Assembly: GCF_947503125.1 (NCBI RefSeq)
Contig: NZ_CANNCR010000018.1
Coordinates: 1 to 64,000 of the forward strand
Origin: an uncultured Metabacillus sp.
GTDB taxonomy: Bacteria; Bacillota; Bacilli; Bacillales; Bacillaceae
Length of the DNA stretch: 64,000 nucleotides
Direction of reading: 5' to 3'
Shown: positions 25,689 to 34,750 of the stretch, piece by piece
How positions within the stretch are numbered: position 1 is the stretch's first letter
Layout: the number at the start of each line of letters is the position of its first letter
The notes under the pieces: model-generated
What the model was told of the DNA's origin: nothing
Database searches by the model: none
What the model saw: only the letters and a program-made list of their open reading frames with translations
Position numbers and translations under genes: made by a program

Positions 25689-27132
25689 ACTAGAAAATAT
25701 CGAACTATCATTTTTAGATCGATTAGTATTAACGATTCCGCGGCTGGCGGTACATCAGTTTGATCGGATTGGGATTGTTGGCAAGAACGGGGCTGGTAAA
25801 AGCACGTTATTGAAACTTATGTACGGACAAATCAAGCCTGAGAAAGGCCATGTCAAACGCTTTGTGCAATTTGCTTATTTCGATCAACTGGAATCACCAG
25901 TTGAAAAAGATGTAGATTATGAACTAGTTGGAAAGTTATCCATCCCGCAAACCGATATTGAAAATTTTAGCGGCGGGGAACAAACAAGGCTGAAGTTAGC
26001 ACAAATTTTTTCAAACTACCATGAAGGTCTATTGATTGATGAGCCAACAACACATCTTGATGAAGAGGGTACACGCTTTTTTATCGATGAATTGACTTAT
26101 TATTATGGGGCACTTGTGCTTGTCAGTCATGACCGTTATATACTTGATAAACTCGTAACGAAAATTTGGGAAATCGAAGATGGATATGTAACTGAATATA
26201 CAGGAAACTATTCAGATTATGTAGCTCAAAAAGAGCTTCAGCGAAATCAGCAGCAACAGCAGCATGAAAACTATTTAAAAGAAAAAACACGTCTGTTAAA
26301 GGCTGCAGAAGAAAAAATGAAAAAGGCTGAAAAAATCACACAAGCAAATGGACATATTTCTAAGAAGGAAACGAAAGCAAAAGCAAATAAAATGTTTATG
26401 ACAAAATCAAAAGATACAAGCCAAAAAGCAGTTCAACGTGCCGCAAAGTCGATTGAGCAACGAGTGAAACAGCTTGAGGCAGTTGACGCTCCAACAGTAG
26501 AACAGGCATTAAGGTTTCATCAGCCAAGTGCACTTCAGATGCATAATAAGTTTCCTATTATGGCGGATCGCCTGACACTAAAGATTGGCAATAAGATGCT
26601 TTTGAAGGAAGCATCTTTCCAATTTCCATTGGGGAACACCATTGCCATAAAAGGAAAGAATGGTACAGGAAAATCAACCTTACTCCGCCACATTTATCAA
26701 AGGGGAGAAGGGATGATCATTTCACCGAAAGCGGTCATCGGACGTTATGAACAAATGGGTTACCAATTTGAAAAAGACAAAAGTGTATTAGACTATATGA
26801 AAGAAAGAAGCGACTATGATGAAGGGAAAATTCGGGCAGCACTTCATGCGATGAATTTTGTAGGTAATGATGTTAAGAAAAATGTCCGGGAATTAAGTGG
26901 CGGTGAAGCGGTTCGTTTGGAATTGTGCCAGCTTTTTTTAGGGAGATATAATGTATTGATCTTAGATGAACCAACCAATTTTTTAGATGTTTTTTGTATT
27001 GAAGCATTAGAACGCTTTTTGAAGGCATATGAAGGTACAGTCCTTCTTGTATCACATGATCGCACCTTTATTGAACGGGTAGCTGATTGTGTATATTTAA
27101 TCGAAAATGAAAAATTACTCGTAATAAAATAA
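25669..27132 (+). CDS. Msr-type ABC-F ribosomal protection protein
   Basis: Cytosolic tandem ATPase without membrane segments that binds the ribosomal E site and dislodges antibiotic. NBD1 has Walker A GKNGAGKST, signature FSGGEQTRLKLA and Walker B LLIDEPTTHLD. A charged Gln/Lys-rich interdomain linker follows (about 185-285). NBD2 has GKNGTGKST, LSGGEAVRLELCQ and LILDEPTNFLD. The 487-residue length and the N-terminal sequence pattern fit Msr-type macrolide/streptogramin proteins (MsrA 488) better than longer Vga or Lsa types. ATG 25669 follows GAGGT inside the methyltransferase gene, so translation is probably coupled. Drug specificity is inferred from the leader peptide and the partner gene. 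Confidence 0.88.
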   Translation: MEKVCLELENIELSFLDRLVLTIPRLAVHQFDRIGIVGKNGAGKSTLLKLMYGQIKPEKGHVKRFVQFAYFDQLESPVEKDVDYELVGKLSIPQTDIENFSGGEQTRLKLAQIFSNYHEGLLIDEPTTHLDEEGTRFFIDELTYYYGALVLVSHDRYILDKLVTKIWEIEDGYVTEYTGNYSDYVAQKELQRNQQQQQHENYLKEKTRLLKAAEEKMKKAEKITQANGHISKKETKAKANKMFMTKSKDTSQKAVQRAAKSIEQRVKQLEAVDAPTVEQALRFHQPSALQMHNKFPIMADRLTLKIGNKMLLKEASFQFPLGNTIAIKGKNGTGKSTLLRHIYQRGEGMIISPKAVIGRYEQMGYQFEKDKSVLDYMKERSDYDEGKIRAALHAMNFVGNDVKKNVRELSGGEAVRLELCQLFLGRYNVLILDEPTNFLDVFCIEALERFLKAYEGTVLLVSHDRTFIERVADCVYLIENEKLLVIK

Positions 27133-27138
27133 TGTGGG

Positions 27139-27164
27139 GAAGCAGAGGGATCTCTGCTTCTTTT
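27139..27164 (+). terminator. Terminator of the resistance operon
   Basis: Perfect 9-bp stem GAAGCAGAG / CTCTGCTTC with a four-base loop, then TTTTA. Confidence 0.9.
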
Positions 27165-27201
27165 AGTTCAAAGTAAAATAAAATTTGAACTTAGTTTTAG
27201 T

Positions 27202-27320
27202 GTCTAGCTCCAGGCGCCATCGGCTCTAGGGTCTAGTCAAATAGGAATTGAAGGTAAAGAACACCTTCTATTCCTATTCGCCTTATGCTTGTCGCCGAAT
27301 GCTAAGCACCTTGCGCTTTT
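27202..27320. repeat. Bacillaceae palindromic intergenic repeat, copy 1
   Basis: Begins TCTAGCTCCAGGCGCC and ends CACCTTGCGCTTTTC. The central hairpin is ATAGGAAT (27241-27248) with ATTCCTAT (27270-27277), plus GAAGG/CCTTC. Related copies lie at 58101-58223 and 59505-59630. Confidence 0.9.
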
Positions 27321-27412
27321 CTTAATCACATAGTTGAAAAAGTTTTTGAAACGAAAAGAACATGAATCCGTATATATAGGTAAGGGAGAATTTCCATAAA
27401 GAGGTGAATGAA

Positions 27413-27676
27413 ATGGGTTTATACACAACACTTGGGATTATTGGTGCATATCTGTTATTATCGTTACTCTTATTACCGATGCAATATAGGTATATCAAAC
27501 AATTAAAGGAAGACGAAAAGGAACGAAAGGTATTAGGCTTAACCGCAGATGCATATTATGAACGAATGGGGTTTGAAACACAACAATTACACTTCAATGC
27601 ACAAGGAAACTTATTATTTTTAGGTGCCAACCTTTTGGCCACTCTTGTCTATAATTGGAAACATAAGAGAAGCTAA
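27413..27676 (+). CDS. Small membrane protein, DUF3949-like
   Basis: 87 residues: one N-terminal hydrophobic helix (LGIIGAYLLLSLLLLPMQY), then a charged amphipathic stretch (KQLKEDEKERKVLGLTADAYY) and a second hydrophobic segment near the end (LLFLGANLLATLVYNW). ATG 27413 is six bases after GAGGTG; the upstream GTG 27404 lies inside that ribosome site. The DUF assignment is from memory; function unknown. Confidence 0.65.
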   Translation: MGLYTTLGIIGAYLLLSLLLLPMQYRYIKQLKEDEKERKVLGLTADAYYERMGFETQQLHFNAQGNLLFLGANLLATLVYNWKHKRS

Positions 27677-27813
27677 AATACGATACGGGAATGCTTCGTT
27701 TTAAAAGCTGTTCTAAAAACAAAATCTAATTGCTGAAATAATGCTTGTACTTTTATTTATCCTGAAGTATTTTTAATCTATTAAATTTACTTTGATCAAA
27801 GAGGAGCAAGCAC

Positions 27814-28563
27814 ATGGAAGAATCCCGCTTACAAGAATTATTGAATGTCGTGCAAAAGAACACATCTTATTATCATCTAAAATGGGGATCGGTTAGTGAC
27901 CCTGGGAAGCAAAACACGTGGAATTGGGCCGCGTTTTTCTTTTCTACATTCTGGCTGGCGTATCGTAAAATGTATAAGTTGTTTTTTCTTTTTCTAGGAA
28001 TTGAATTGCTTTGGACCATTCCTGCCTATTTTGTAGATCTTCCCCTATGGGTGATGTATAGCTTTTATCCGCTTGTAGCAATCATTACTGGCTTGTACGG
28101 AAATCGCTGGTATTATTTACACACTGTAAAGATTTTACATGAATCTCAAAAATGTCCTGATTCTCAGCAAGAATCTTATGTGAAAACGAAGGGCGGGGCA
28201 CATCTTGGGATTATGTTCGGTCTTATGGCATTTAGTCTATTATTCTACTTTCTAACAGACTTTGCTCTTGCTCATGTCCCAACTACGACTAATATTAAAG
28301 ATATTGTCCGCTATAGTGATGATGCGATTACACTTGAAGTATTTACAGAAGATTATTAGTGGAATTATGTGGAGAAAAAAGATCGCTACCATGTGGTAGA
28401 ATTCAAAGGCTATGACTATACAGAAGATGAAGATGTGCGTATTCTCTTTCATGTGTTTTTTGATAAACTGATCTACGAATGGAGAGATGTCTACCTGAAC
28501 GGTCAGAAACTCAGTGAAGAAGAAGCGATAGACTATGAATTGTGGATTGAAGAAAACTGGTAG
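27814..28563 (+). pseudogene. DUF2628-type membrane protein interrupted by an in-frame TAG
   Basis: The first 181 codons encode a membrane protein: the WNWAAFFFSTFWLAYRKMYK signature of DUF2628, then four hydrophobic helices. TAG at 28357 follows FTEDY. The same frame then continues without a break (WNYVEKKDRYHVVEFKGYDY and on to IEENW) for 67 more codons, which look like the family's usual extracytoplasmic C-terminal domain. There is no credible ribosome site for an independent second ORF. So this is a nonsense mutation of a roughly 250-residue gene, a sequence error or, less likely, stop readthrough. ATG 27814 follows AGAGGAG. Confidence 0.75.
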
Positions 28564-28582
28564 ACGTAGTGAAAGCTTCAAT

Positions 28583-28614
28583 AAAAACCCCTCAACCGAC
28601 TCTGAGGGGTTTTT
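28583..28614. terminator. Bidirectional terminator overlapping the eamA stop
   Basis: Perfect AAAAACCCCTCA / TGAGGGGTTTTT stem between convergent genes. The minus-strand stop codon (28592-28594) lies inside the stem, so the last DMT-exporter codons double as terminator sequence. Confidence 0.92.
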
Positions 28615-29542
28615 CATTTTTAAATGTTTTACTAGTTTTAGAGGAAGACTTTTTATTCAAAGCTAATATTAAAATCATCGTGATAATGCAGGCTGTACCA
28701 ACCCATTGGAAAAATCCAAATGATTCTTTTAACCAAAAGACGGTAGTTAAAACTGCTGCCAACGGTTCTAAACTGCTTAAAAGACTTGTTTCTTTAGGCG
28801 AAAGACTTTGCAAGCTTTCGATATAAAACCAAAAGGCCAGCATCGTGCCAAAGATGATCACGAATAGTAGGTAGACGTAAGTTTCCAGCGTAAAGCTTGA
28901 AGTATCTACCTGCCAAGGGGGATGGATAATGCTTAAAGCTAAACCGCCGATGACCATCGCCCAGCCAACAATGACAAGTGAATCGTACTCCTTCAGCAGA
29001 GGAACAGCATATAACGTATAAAATGCTAATGCAACTCCAGATAAAATCCCCCAAATGATCGCTGGTGAAGGCACAGATAATTGTGAGATTGAGCCATTTG
29101 TTAACAAGAAAAAGCAGCCGATTAAAGCAAGCAAAATCGTGACTGAATCTCTTCCTGTTAAAACAGTTTGCTTACGTAATAGGAGATAAATGATAATCAT
29201 CACAGGTGCTAAATATTGCAATAATGTAGCAACAGCTGCATTACCATGAAGGATGGATGACATATACGTATATTGAACGGCAAGCATGCCAACTAAGCCG
29301 AAGATGATTAGTTGAACAGCTGACGTACGATTTTTCCACACACCAACGATTTGAGAACGGTCTTTTCCTAAAAATTGAACGGTTAATAATAATAAACCAG
29401 CGATAAGCAATCGTACTGTAACAAGCCAATTTACATCGATTGCGTATTGAAAGAGCTTTTGTGCAACTGTCCCGCCAACTCCCCAAAATACCGCTCCAAT
29501 TATCACGAGGAACAACCCTGTTCTTCTCACAGGTTTATTCAT
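28592..29542 (-). CDS. EamA/DMT-family metabolite exporter
   Basis: 316-residue ten-helix drug/metabolite transporter with two EamA repeats. Repeat one starts [22 protein letters not shown]; repeat two starts [22 protein letters not shown]. The paired motif [13 protein letters not shown] near the end is typical. ATG 29542 follows AAAGGTGGAGAGG. It is divergent from an AraC regulator 107 bases away, which probably activates it. The exported substrate cannot be read from sequence; amino acids or amino-acid-like compounds are common in this family. Confidence 0.88.
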   Translation of the reverse strand: MNKPVRRTGLFLVIIGAVFWGVGGTVAQKLFQYAIDVNWLVTVRLLIAGLLLLTVQFLGKDRSQIVGVWKNRTSAVQLIIFGLVGMLAVQYTYMSSILHGNAAVATLLQYLAPVMIIIYLLLRKQTVLTGRDSVTILLALIGCFFLLTNGSISQLSVPSPAIIWGILSGVALAFYTLYAVPLLKEYDSLVIVGWAMVIGGLALSIIHPPWQVDTSSFTLETYVYLLFVIIFGTMLAFWFYIESLQSLSPKETSLLSSLEPLAAVLTTVFWLKESFGFFQWVGTACIITMILILALNKKSSSKTSKTFKNEKPLRVG

Positions 29543-29649
29543 GATTGCCTCTCCACCTTTAAATATAATAATATTGTTATTATAAGTGTAAAGATGGGTT
29601 TATTCTACTGAAATTGAACGAAAAAATATCAATATATTGAGGTGGTCGT

Positions 29650-30537
29650 ATGCAAATAAAGAATTTTGTCATTGATCAAAACTTAAAAGAGCAAACGAAG
29701 CATCGCACAGTGGCGTTACCGATTGCCTGCTACGAAACAACGATTCAGCAAAATATACATGGTTTTATACCACTACATTGGCATGATGAACTACAATTTG
29801 TCCTAATTGTAAAAGGGGAAGCAATTTTTCAAATAAATGAAGAGAAAATAGTGGTTCGAGAAGGTAATGGACTATTTATAAATAGCGGCTGCCTTCACAT
29901 GGCGAAAGACCACAATCAATCAGGATGTGTTTATATTTGCTTAAATAGTTCACCTCATTTCGTTTTACCCCAGGAACTTTATACAACCTATGTCTTTCCC
30001 TATATTCAAGCGACTAATTTACCTTTTTTATGTATAGATGCAGCTGAGCCTTGGGGGAAAAACATTTTAGATGCCATGATTAAAATCAATCAATGGGTCC
30101 AACAAAAACCATCATTCTTTGAAATCGACATTACCCTACAGCTGACGATCATTTGGCAAAACTTAATCATTAATGGCTTTCAATTAGAATTCGATGAGAC
30201 AGAGATGGTGAAAAATAGCCGTATGAAGGAAATGTTAAATTGGATACATCTCCATTATGCTGAGAAAATTTTGCTGGACGATATTGCAAAAGCAGGCCAA
30301 TTGAGCCGCTCTGAATGCTGCCGGTATTTTAAGCGGATATTAAACACTACCCCATTAAAGTATGTAACCGATTATCGAATTCAAAAAAGCTTAAGCTTAT
30401 TGCAGCAAACAGAATCCAATGTGACGGAAGTCGCCTTTCAAGTAGGATTTAATAGTACGAGCTATTTTATTGATAAATTTCGAAAGTCGATGAATATGAC
30501 GCCATTGGCCTATAAAAAATCGAGAGTAGGCGATTAA
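29650..30537 (+). CDS. AraC-family regulator, probable activator of the DMT exporter
   Basis: 295 residues: N-terminal cupin domain (HWHDELQFVLIVKGEA and INSGCLHMAKD, about 40-110) and C-terminal double helix-turn-helix (about 190-290: LLDDIAKAGQLSRSECCRYF and VAFQVGFNSTSYFIDKFRKS). ATG 29650 follows TTGAGGTGG. The divergent arrangement with the EamA exporter is a common AraC-type regulator/exporter pairing in Bacillus. Confidence 0.88.
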   Translation: MQIKNFVIDQNLKEQTKHRTVALPIACYETTIQQNIHGFIPLHWHDELQFVLIVKGEAIFQINEEKIVVREGNGLFINSGCLHMAKDHNQSGCVYICLNSSPHFVLPQELYTTYVFPYIQATNLPFLCIDAAEPWGKNILDAMIKINQWVQQKPSFFEIDITLQLTIIWQNLIINGFQLEFDETEMVKNSRMKEMLNWIHLHYAEKILLDDIAKAGQLSRSECCRYFKRILNTTPLKYVTDYRIQKSLSLLQQTESNVTEVAFQVGFNSTSYFIDKFRKSMNMTPLAYKKSRVGD

Positions 30538-30583
30538 ATTCATATATAGCCCAAACAAATGCAGCCAAGTGAGTATAAAAGCT

Positions 30584-30621
30584 GATTCCTTTCTGGATGA
30601 GGAAGGATCCTTTTGTTTTTT
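30584..30621 (+). terminator. Terminator after the AraC gene
   Basis: GATTCCTT / AAGGATC stem followed by TTTTGTTTTTTTG. Confidence 0.7.
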
Positions 30622-30644
30622 TGTTGAAAATTCAAAAAATAGCA

Positions 30645-30673
30645 TTGACACTTTTATTATTTGATATTATGTT
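30645..30673 (+). promoter_or_regulatory. Sigma-A promoter of the first srlAE operon
   Basis: TTGACA, 17-base spacer, TATGTT. The bases just upstream (AATTCAAAAAAT) also precede the promoter at 32673, suggesting the two promoters arose by duplication. Confidence 0.75.
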
Positions 30674-30688
30674 ATATACATAACATAT

Positions 30689-30712
30689 GTAACATATATG
30701 AACAAATGTAAA
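30689..30712 (+). promoter_or_regulatory. Shared operator, site 1
   Basis: 24-base element starting GTAACATATAT and ending GAACAAATGTAAA, 15 bases downstream of the -10. Almost the same 24 bases occur at 32712-32735 and 37549-37572. Probable SorC-type regulator site. Confidence 0.72.
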
Positions 30713-30871
30713 TGAACGTCATTGTTTATTAATCTGGGAAACATATGTTTTTGCACTTTTTCAGAAATAAAATGACAGCGTTTTAATTATGTGATCGGAA
30801 AGTATTAAGCTGCCATCACATAACCAAAAAGACATAAGGGGAGGATTTATTTTCTAAAGCAAGATTGAATT

Positions 30872-30885
30872 TGAAAGCGCTTAAA
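30872..30885 (+). promoter_or_regulatory. Probable cre site
   Basis: TGAAAGCGCTTAAA, one mismatch from the CcpA consensus, in the 5' untranslated region 40 bases before srlA. Consistent with a roadblock-type glucose repression. Confidence 0.55.
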
Positions 30886-30925
30886 TTATTTGAATATCGA
30901 CAAAGGGGAAGGAGTGCAAGAAATA

Positions 30926-31456
30926 ATGGAATGGATTCAATGGTTTGGAGAACACTTTATTGGGATGTTTAATGCTGGCGGAGAAACATTTATGGGTTTA
31001 TTAACCGGCATTGTTCCAACATTAGTTGTGCTATTAACCTTTACGTATGCTGTAATGAAATTTATTGGGGAAGAGAGAGTAAACAAAGCGATTCAGTTTG
31101 CAGCAAAATATACATTATTACGATATACGGTGATGCCTATTCTAGCAGTCTTGCTTTTAACAAATCCCATGGCTTATACATTTGGCCGTTTTTTACCTGA
31201 AAAGCAAAAGCCGGCATTTTATGATTCAGCTGTTTCGTTTGTTCATCCTGTAACAGCGTTATTTCCATATGCAAATGCAGGTGAGCTTTTCGTTTATCTT
31301 GGCATTGCAAACGGAATTAAGGAAGCGGGTTATTCCATGTCAGAGCTTGCCGTGCGTTATTTTTTAGTTGGTATCTTAATCATTTTCATACGCGGGATTG
31401 TGACGGAAATGATTACAAAGTATTTAGCGAAAAAAATGGAAGTCAAATCATTATAG
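30926..31456 (+). CDS. srlA: PTS glucitol/sorbitol-type enzyme IIC2 (copy 1)
   Basis: Membrane subunit of a glucitol-family PTS permease. The 176 residues start MEWIQWFGEHFIGMFNAGG and contain LLTGIVPTLVVLLTFTYAV and MAYTFGRF.PEKQKP, as in SrlA/GutA. By eye it differs from copy 2 (47405-47932) at roughly 28 positions. ATG 30926 is chosen because the upstream GGGGAAGGAG and the copy 2 gene agree; a longer TTG frame from 30890 exists. It pairs with srlE 16 bases downstream. No EIIA gene is in this operon, so it must borrow SrlB from the second copy. Confidence 0.92.
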   Translation: MEWIQWFGEHFIGMFNAGGETFMGLLTGIVPTLVVLLTFTYAVMKFIGEERVNKAIQFAAKYTLLRYTVMPILAVLLLTNPMAYTFGRFLPEKQKPAFYDSAVSFVHPVTALFPYANAGELFVYLGIANGIKEAGYSMSELAVRYFLVGILIIFIRGIVTEMITKYLAKKMEVKSL

Positions 31457-31472
31457 AAGGAGGAGATGTTAG

Positions 31473-32486
31473 ATGGCCTATCGTGCGGTTTTTGTTGCAA
31501 AAGGATCTGGCGGCTGGGGAGCAGGGCTTCATATTGAACCAAAAGGCAAAAGAACAAAGGTCGTGTCTATTACTGGAGGCGGGATTCATCCGGTTGCAAG
31601 AAAAATTGCTGAATTAACTGGAACAGAAGCAATTGATGGCTTTAAAAATGCTGTTCCAGAAGATGAGATGATGTGTGTTGTTATTGACTGTGGCGGTACG
31701 GCACGGATTGGGCTATATCCAATGAAGCGAATTCCAACTGTTGATATTATGGCATCTTCACCTTCTGGTCCGCTTGCAAGGCATATAACCGAGGATATTT
31801 TTGTTTCGGGTGTTACTGAAAAAGAAGTTGCTGTTGCCGAAGGATACAATGAAGCAGCAGGTGCTATGGAAGCTTCACAAGAATCCGTGTTTAACACAAA
31901 GGATAAAGAGAAATTTAAAGAAAACTATGAAAAGCTCAAAAAAGAAAAACTAGGAAATAGTGATAATTTTTTAACGAAATTTTCAAGAGGAATTGGGAAA
32001 GTAACAGGTACGTTCTATCAGGCTGGACGTGATTCGGTTGAAATGTTAATAAAAAATATTATCCCATTCATGGCTTTTGTCAGTATGTTAATTGGGATTA
32101 TTAACTATACAGGAATCGGTGACTTCATTGCGAACTTTTTATCTCCGCTTGCAAGCTCACTTGTAGGTTTGATTGTTATCGTAGTGGTATGTACTTTGCC
32201 ATTTTTATCACCAGTACTAGGCCCTGGTGCCGTTATTGCCCAGGTTATCGGAGTATTAATTGGCAGTCAAATTGCCTTAGGAAATATACCTCCTCAATTT
32301 GCGCTGCCGGCCCTATTTGCTATAAATGGTCAAGTTGGCTGTGACTTTATCCCCGTAGGTTTATCGCTGGGAGAAGCAAAGCCTGAAACGGTTCAATACG
32401 GTGTACCCGCGGTTTTATACAGCCGCCTTATTACTGGTGCATTTGCCGTCGTGATTGCTTATTTTGCTAGTTTTGGAATGTACTAG
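31473..32486 (+). CDS. srlE: PTS glucitol/sorbitol-type enzyme IIBC1 (copy 1)
   Basis: 337 residues: N-terminal IIB domain with the phosphorylated cysteine in [12 protein letters not shown] (Cys73), a charged linker (about 125-165), and a membrane IIC1 domain with [11 protein letters not shown] and [20 protein letters not shown]. It transfers phosphate to the incoming polyol together with SrlA. ATG 31473 follows GAAGGAGGAG. Very similar throughout to copy 2. Its substrate need not be glucitol, given the Aco-type complex downstream. Confidence 0.93.
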   Translation: MAYRAVFVAKGSGGWGAGLHIEPKGKRTKVVSITGGGIHPVARKIAELTGTEAIDGFKNAVPEDEMMCVVIDCGGTARIGLYPMKRIPTVDIMASSPSGPLARHITEDIFVSGVTEKEVAVAEGYNEAAGAMEASQESVFNTKDKEKFKENYEKLKKEKLGNSDNFLTKFSRGIGKVTGTFYQAGRDSVEMLIKNIIPFMAFVSMLIGIINYTGIGDFIANFLSPLASSLVGLIVIVVVCTLPFLSPVLGPGAVIAQVIGVLIGSQIALGNIPPQFALPALFAINGQVGCDFIPVGLSLGEAKPETVQYGVPAVLYSRLITGAFAVVIAYFASFGMY

Positions 32487-32544
32487 ATAATTGCAAAACA
32501 TATGCTGTTTTTATGTTAGTAAAATTGTATAGGATTCCATTTTT

Positions 32545-32594
32545 AAAGTGGCTGTCTTAGAAGGATTTGTACCCTCTTTAGACAGCCGCTTTTT
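32545..32594 (+). terminator. Terminator after srlE copy 1
   Basis: Thirteen-bp stem AAAGTGGCTGTCT / AGACAGCCGCTTT followed by TTG. Confidence 0.85.
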
Positions 32595-32672
32595 GTGGTT
32601 GAAGAATAAATGTTTGTTCTGTTAATTTTTTAAACGGAAAAATAAAAAATTCAAAAAATTACAGACAATACC

Positions 32673-32701
32673 TTGACTATTTTCAATAATAGGATTACGA
32701 T
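32673..32701 (+). promoter_or_regulatory. Sigma-A promoter of the aco-type operon
   Basis: TTGACT, 17-base spacer, TACGAT. Confidence 0.65.
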
Positions 32702-32711
32702 ATTTACAAAT

Positions 32712-32735
32712 GTAACACATAAGAACAAATGTAAA
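32712..32735 (+). promoter_or_regulatory. Shared operator, site 2
   Basis: Starts GTAACACATAA and ends GAACAAATGTAAA; preceded by TTTACAAAT, so ACAAATGTAA occurs twice as a direct repeat. It runs into the ribosome site, placing a bound regulator over the transcript start. Confidence 0.75.
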
Positions 32736-32751
32736 AGGAGGAAGGGAATTG

Positions 32752-33735
32752 ATGTTAAGCACAGTTAAATTGCCACCCCATATCACCAATGAGAAGCTAA
32801 TTTCACTCTATAAAGAAATGTGGTTAATTCGTTATTTTGATGAAAAGGTTGACCAGTTTTTTGCTAAAGGAATGATTCACGGCACAACCCATTTATGTGT
32901 TGGGCAGGAGCCTTCTGCAGCGGGGCCAATCGCTGCTTTAAAAGATATAGATAAAATTACAAGCACACATCGAGGGCATGGCCATTGTATTTCAAAAGGA
33001 GCAGATGTTAAGCGCATGATGGCAGAGCTGTTTGGACGGGAAACAGGCTACTGCAAAGGAAAAGGCGGTTCCATGCATATTGCTGACCTCGAAAAAGGGA
33101 ATTTAGGAGCAAATGGAATTGTAGGCGGGGGGATCCCGATCGCTGTAGGCGCAGCATTAACGTCAAAAATGAAAAAGTTAGGCTATGTTGTCCTCTGTTA
33201 TTTTGGTGATGGTGCAAGCAATGAAGGAAGTTTCCATGAAGCTCTTAATCTAGCATCCATCTGGGATTTACCGGTCGTCTTTATTTGTGAAAATAACCAA
33301 TATGGAATGAGCGGTCCTGTAAAGGAAATGACAAATATTGAACATATTGCTGAACGTGGCAGCAGTTACGGAATACCGGGGAAAATTGTTGATGGCACAG
33401 ATGTGATTGAAATGATGAATACCGTTTACGATGCGGTTGAACATGCTCGCAGCGGCAATGGGCCAACATTAATTGAAGCAAAAACATATCGTTGGAAAGG
33501 GCATTCGAAAAGTGATGCGAAAAAATATCGGACACGTGAGGAAGAGCAAGAATGGAGAAATAGAGACGGCATTAAGAAGTATAAGGAGCTATTAATTTCA
33601 GAAGGCCTCTTTACCGAAGAAGAAGCGAAACAACTTCAAATGGAAGCAAAAGAGGAAATTGAAGCTGCTGTTACCTATGCAGAAAATAGTCCAGAACCAT
33701 CCATTAATACTTTATTAGAAGATGTGTATGCGTAA
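32752..33735 (+). CDS. acoA: Acetoin-dehydrogenase-type E1 alpha subunit
   Basis: Thiamine-diphosphate E1 alpha of the 2-oxoacid/acetoin dehydrogenase family, 327 residues. It has STHRGHGHCISKGAD, the YCKGKGGSMHI segment and the ThDP motif GDGASNEGSFHEALNLA...ENNQYG. The length and the short N-terminus match AcoA rather than pyruvate E1 alpha (about 370). AcoA-type complexes cleave acetoin into acetyl-CoA and acetaldehyde. Here the PTS neighbours and shared operator suggest another methyl-ketol, for example a 1-deoxyketose phosphate; that is inference. ATG 32752 is ten bases after GGAGG; TTG 32749 is an alternative. Confidence 0.88.
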   Translation: MLSTVKLPPHITNEKLISLYKEMWLIRYFDEKVDQFFAKGMIHGTTHLCVGQEPSAAGPIAALKDIDKITSTHRGHGHCISKGADVKRMMAELFGRETGYCKGKGGSMHIADLEKGNLGANGIVGGGIPIAVGAALTSKMKKLGYVVLCYFGDGASNEGSFHEALNLASIWDLPVVFICENNQYGMSGPVKEMTNIEHIAERGSSYGIPGKIVDGTDVIEMMNTVYDAVEHARSGNGPTLIEAKTYRWKGHSKSDAKKYRTREEEQEWRNRDGIKKYKELLISEGLFTEEEAKQLQMEAKEEIEAAVTYAENSPEPSINTLLEDVYA

Positions 33736-33753
33736 GGAAAGGAGGAACGTAGC

Positions 33754-34737
33754 ATGAGAGAGATTACCTATTTAGAAGCCGTCAGGGAAGCAATGAGTCA
33801 AGAAATGAGACAGAACGAGGACGTTTTTATTTTAGGCGAGGATATCGGAGTTTATGGAGGCGCTTTTGGTGTAACCCGTGGAATGATTGAAGAATTTGGG
33901 CCTGAGCGTGTCCGTAACACTCCAATATCTGAAGCAGCTATTGCAGGTGGTGCAGTTGGTGCAGCATTAACAGGGATGAGACCAATTTTAGAACTACAAT
34001 TCTCTGATTTTATTACAATTGCAATGGACCAAATGGTTAACCAAGCAGCTAAGCTTCGCTATATGAACGGCGGGATTGGGAGTGTGCCAATGGTGCTGCG
34101 TACACCAGCCGGGTCAGGTACAGGTGCGGCGGCACAGCACTCACAAAGCTTAGAGGCTTGGATGGCACATATTCCAGGTCTTAAAGTGATCCAGCCTTCA
34201 ACAGCTTATGATGCAAAAGGCTTGCTCAAGGCTGCGATAGATGACGATAATCCCGTGATTTTCTATGAGCATAAGCTTCTTTATAAAACGAAAGGTGATG
34301 TTCCTGAGGAGCAGTATTCGATTCCGATTGGTAAGGCTGACGTGAAGCGGAAAGGAACGGATGTCACGATTGTCGCAACATCCATTATGGTCCATAAAGC
34401 ATTGGAAGCAGCTGCAGAGCTTGAAAAAGAGGGAGTTGACGTAGAGATCGTTGATCCAAGAACACTCGTCCCCTTAGATGAAGAAACGATCATTGAATCT
34501 GTAAAAAAGACTGGCCGCTTAATCGTAGTTCATGAAGCTGTAAAGCGGGGCGGATTTGGCGGTGAGATTGCAAGCATGATTGCAGAAAGTGAAGCTTTTG
34601 ACTATCTTGATGCACCTATTAAACGCTTAGGCGGACTTTCAATTCCCATTCCATATAATCCAACTCTAGAAAAAGCGGCAATACCGCAAGTACCAGATAT
34701 TATCGGAGCTGTAAAAGAAATCGTTCGCTACAAATAA
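33754..34737 (+). CDS. acoB: Acetoin-dehydrogenase-type E1 beta subunit
   Basis: 327-residue transketolase-like beta subunit forming the E1 tetramer with the preceding protein. It begins [17 protein letters not shown] and has the conserved [44 protein letters not shown] and LVPLDEETI segments. ATG follows AAAGGAGGAACGTAGC; 18 bases separate it from the alpha gene. Position and spacing are as in acoABCL operons. Confidence 0.92.
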   Translation: MREITYLEAVREAMSQEMRQNEDVFILGEDIGVYGGAFGVTRGMIEEFGPERVRNTPISEAAIAGGAVGAALTGMRPILELQFSDFITIAMDQMVNQAAKLRYMNGGIGSVPMVLRTPAGSGTGAAAQHSQSLEAWMAHIPGLKVIQPSTAYDAKGLLKAAIDDDNPVIFYEHKLLYKTKGDVPEEQYSIPIGKADVKRKGTDVTIVATSIMVHKALEAAAELEKEGVDVEIVDPRTLVPLDEETIIESVKKTGRLIVVHEAVKRGGFGGEIASMIAESEAFDYLDAPIKRLGGLSIPIPYNPTLEKAAIPQVPDIIGAVKEIVRYK

Positions 34738-34750
34738 GGAGGGATGATCG

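Noticed and set aside
28569-28826. 85-codon plus-strand ORF over the end of the DMT exporter
   Set aside because: Begins at a terminator stem, has no ribosome site and is antisense to a real gene.
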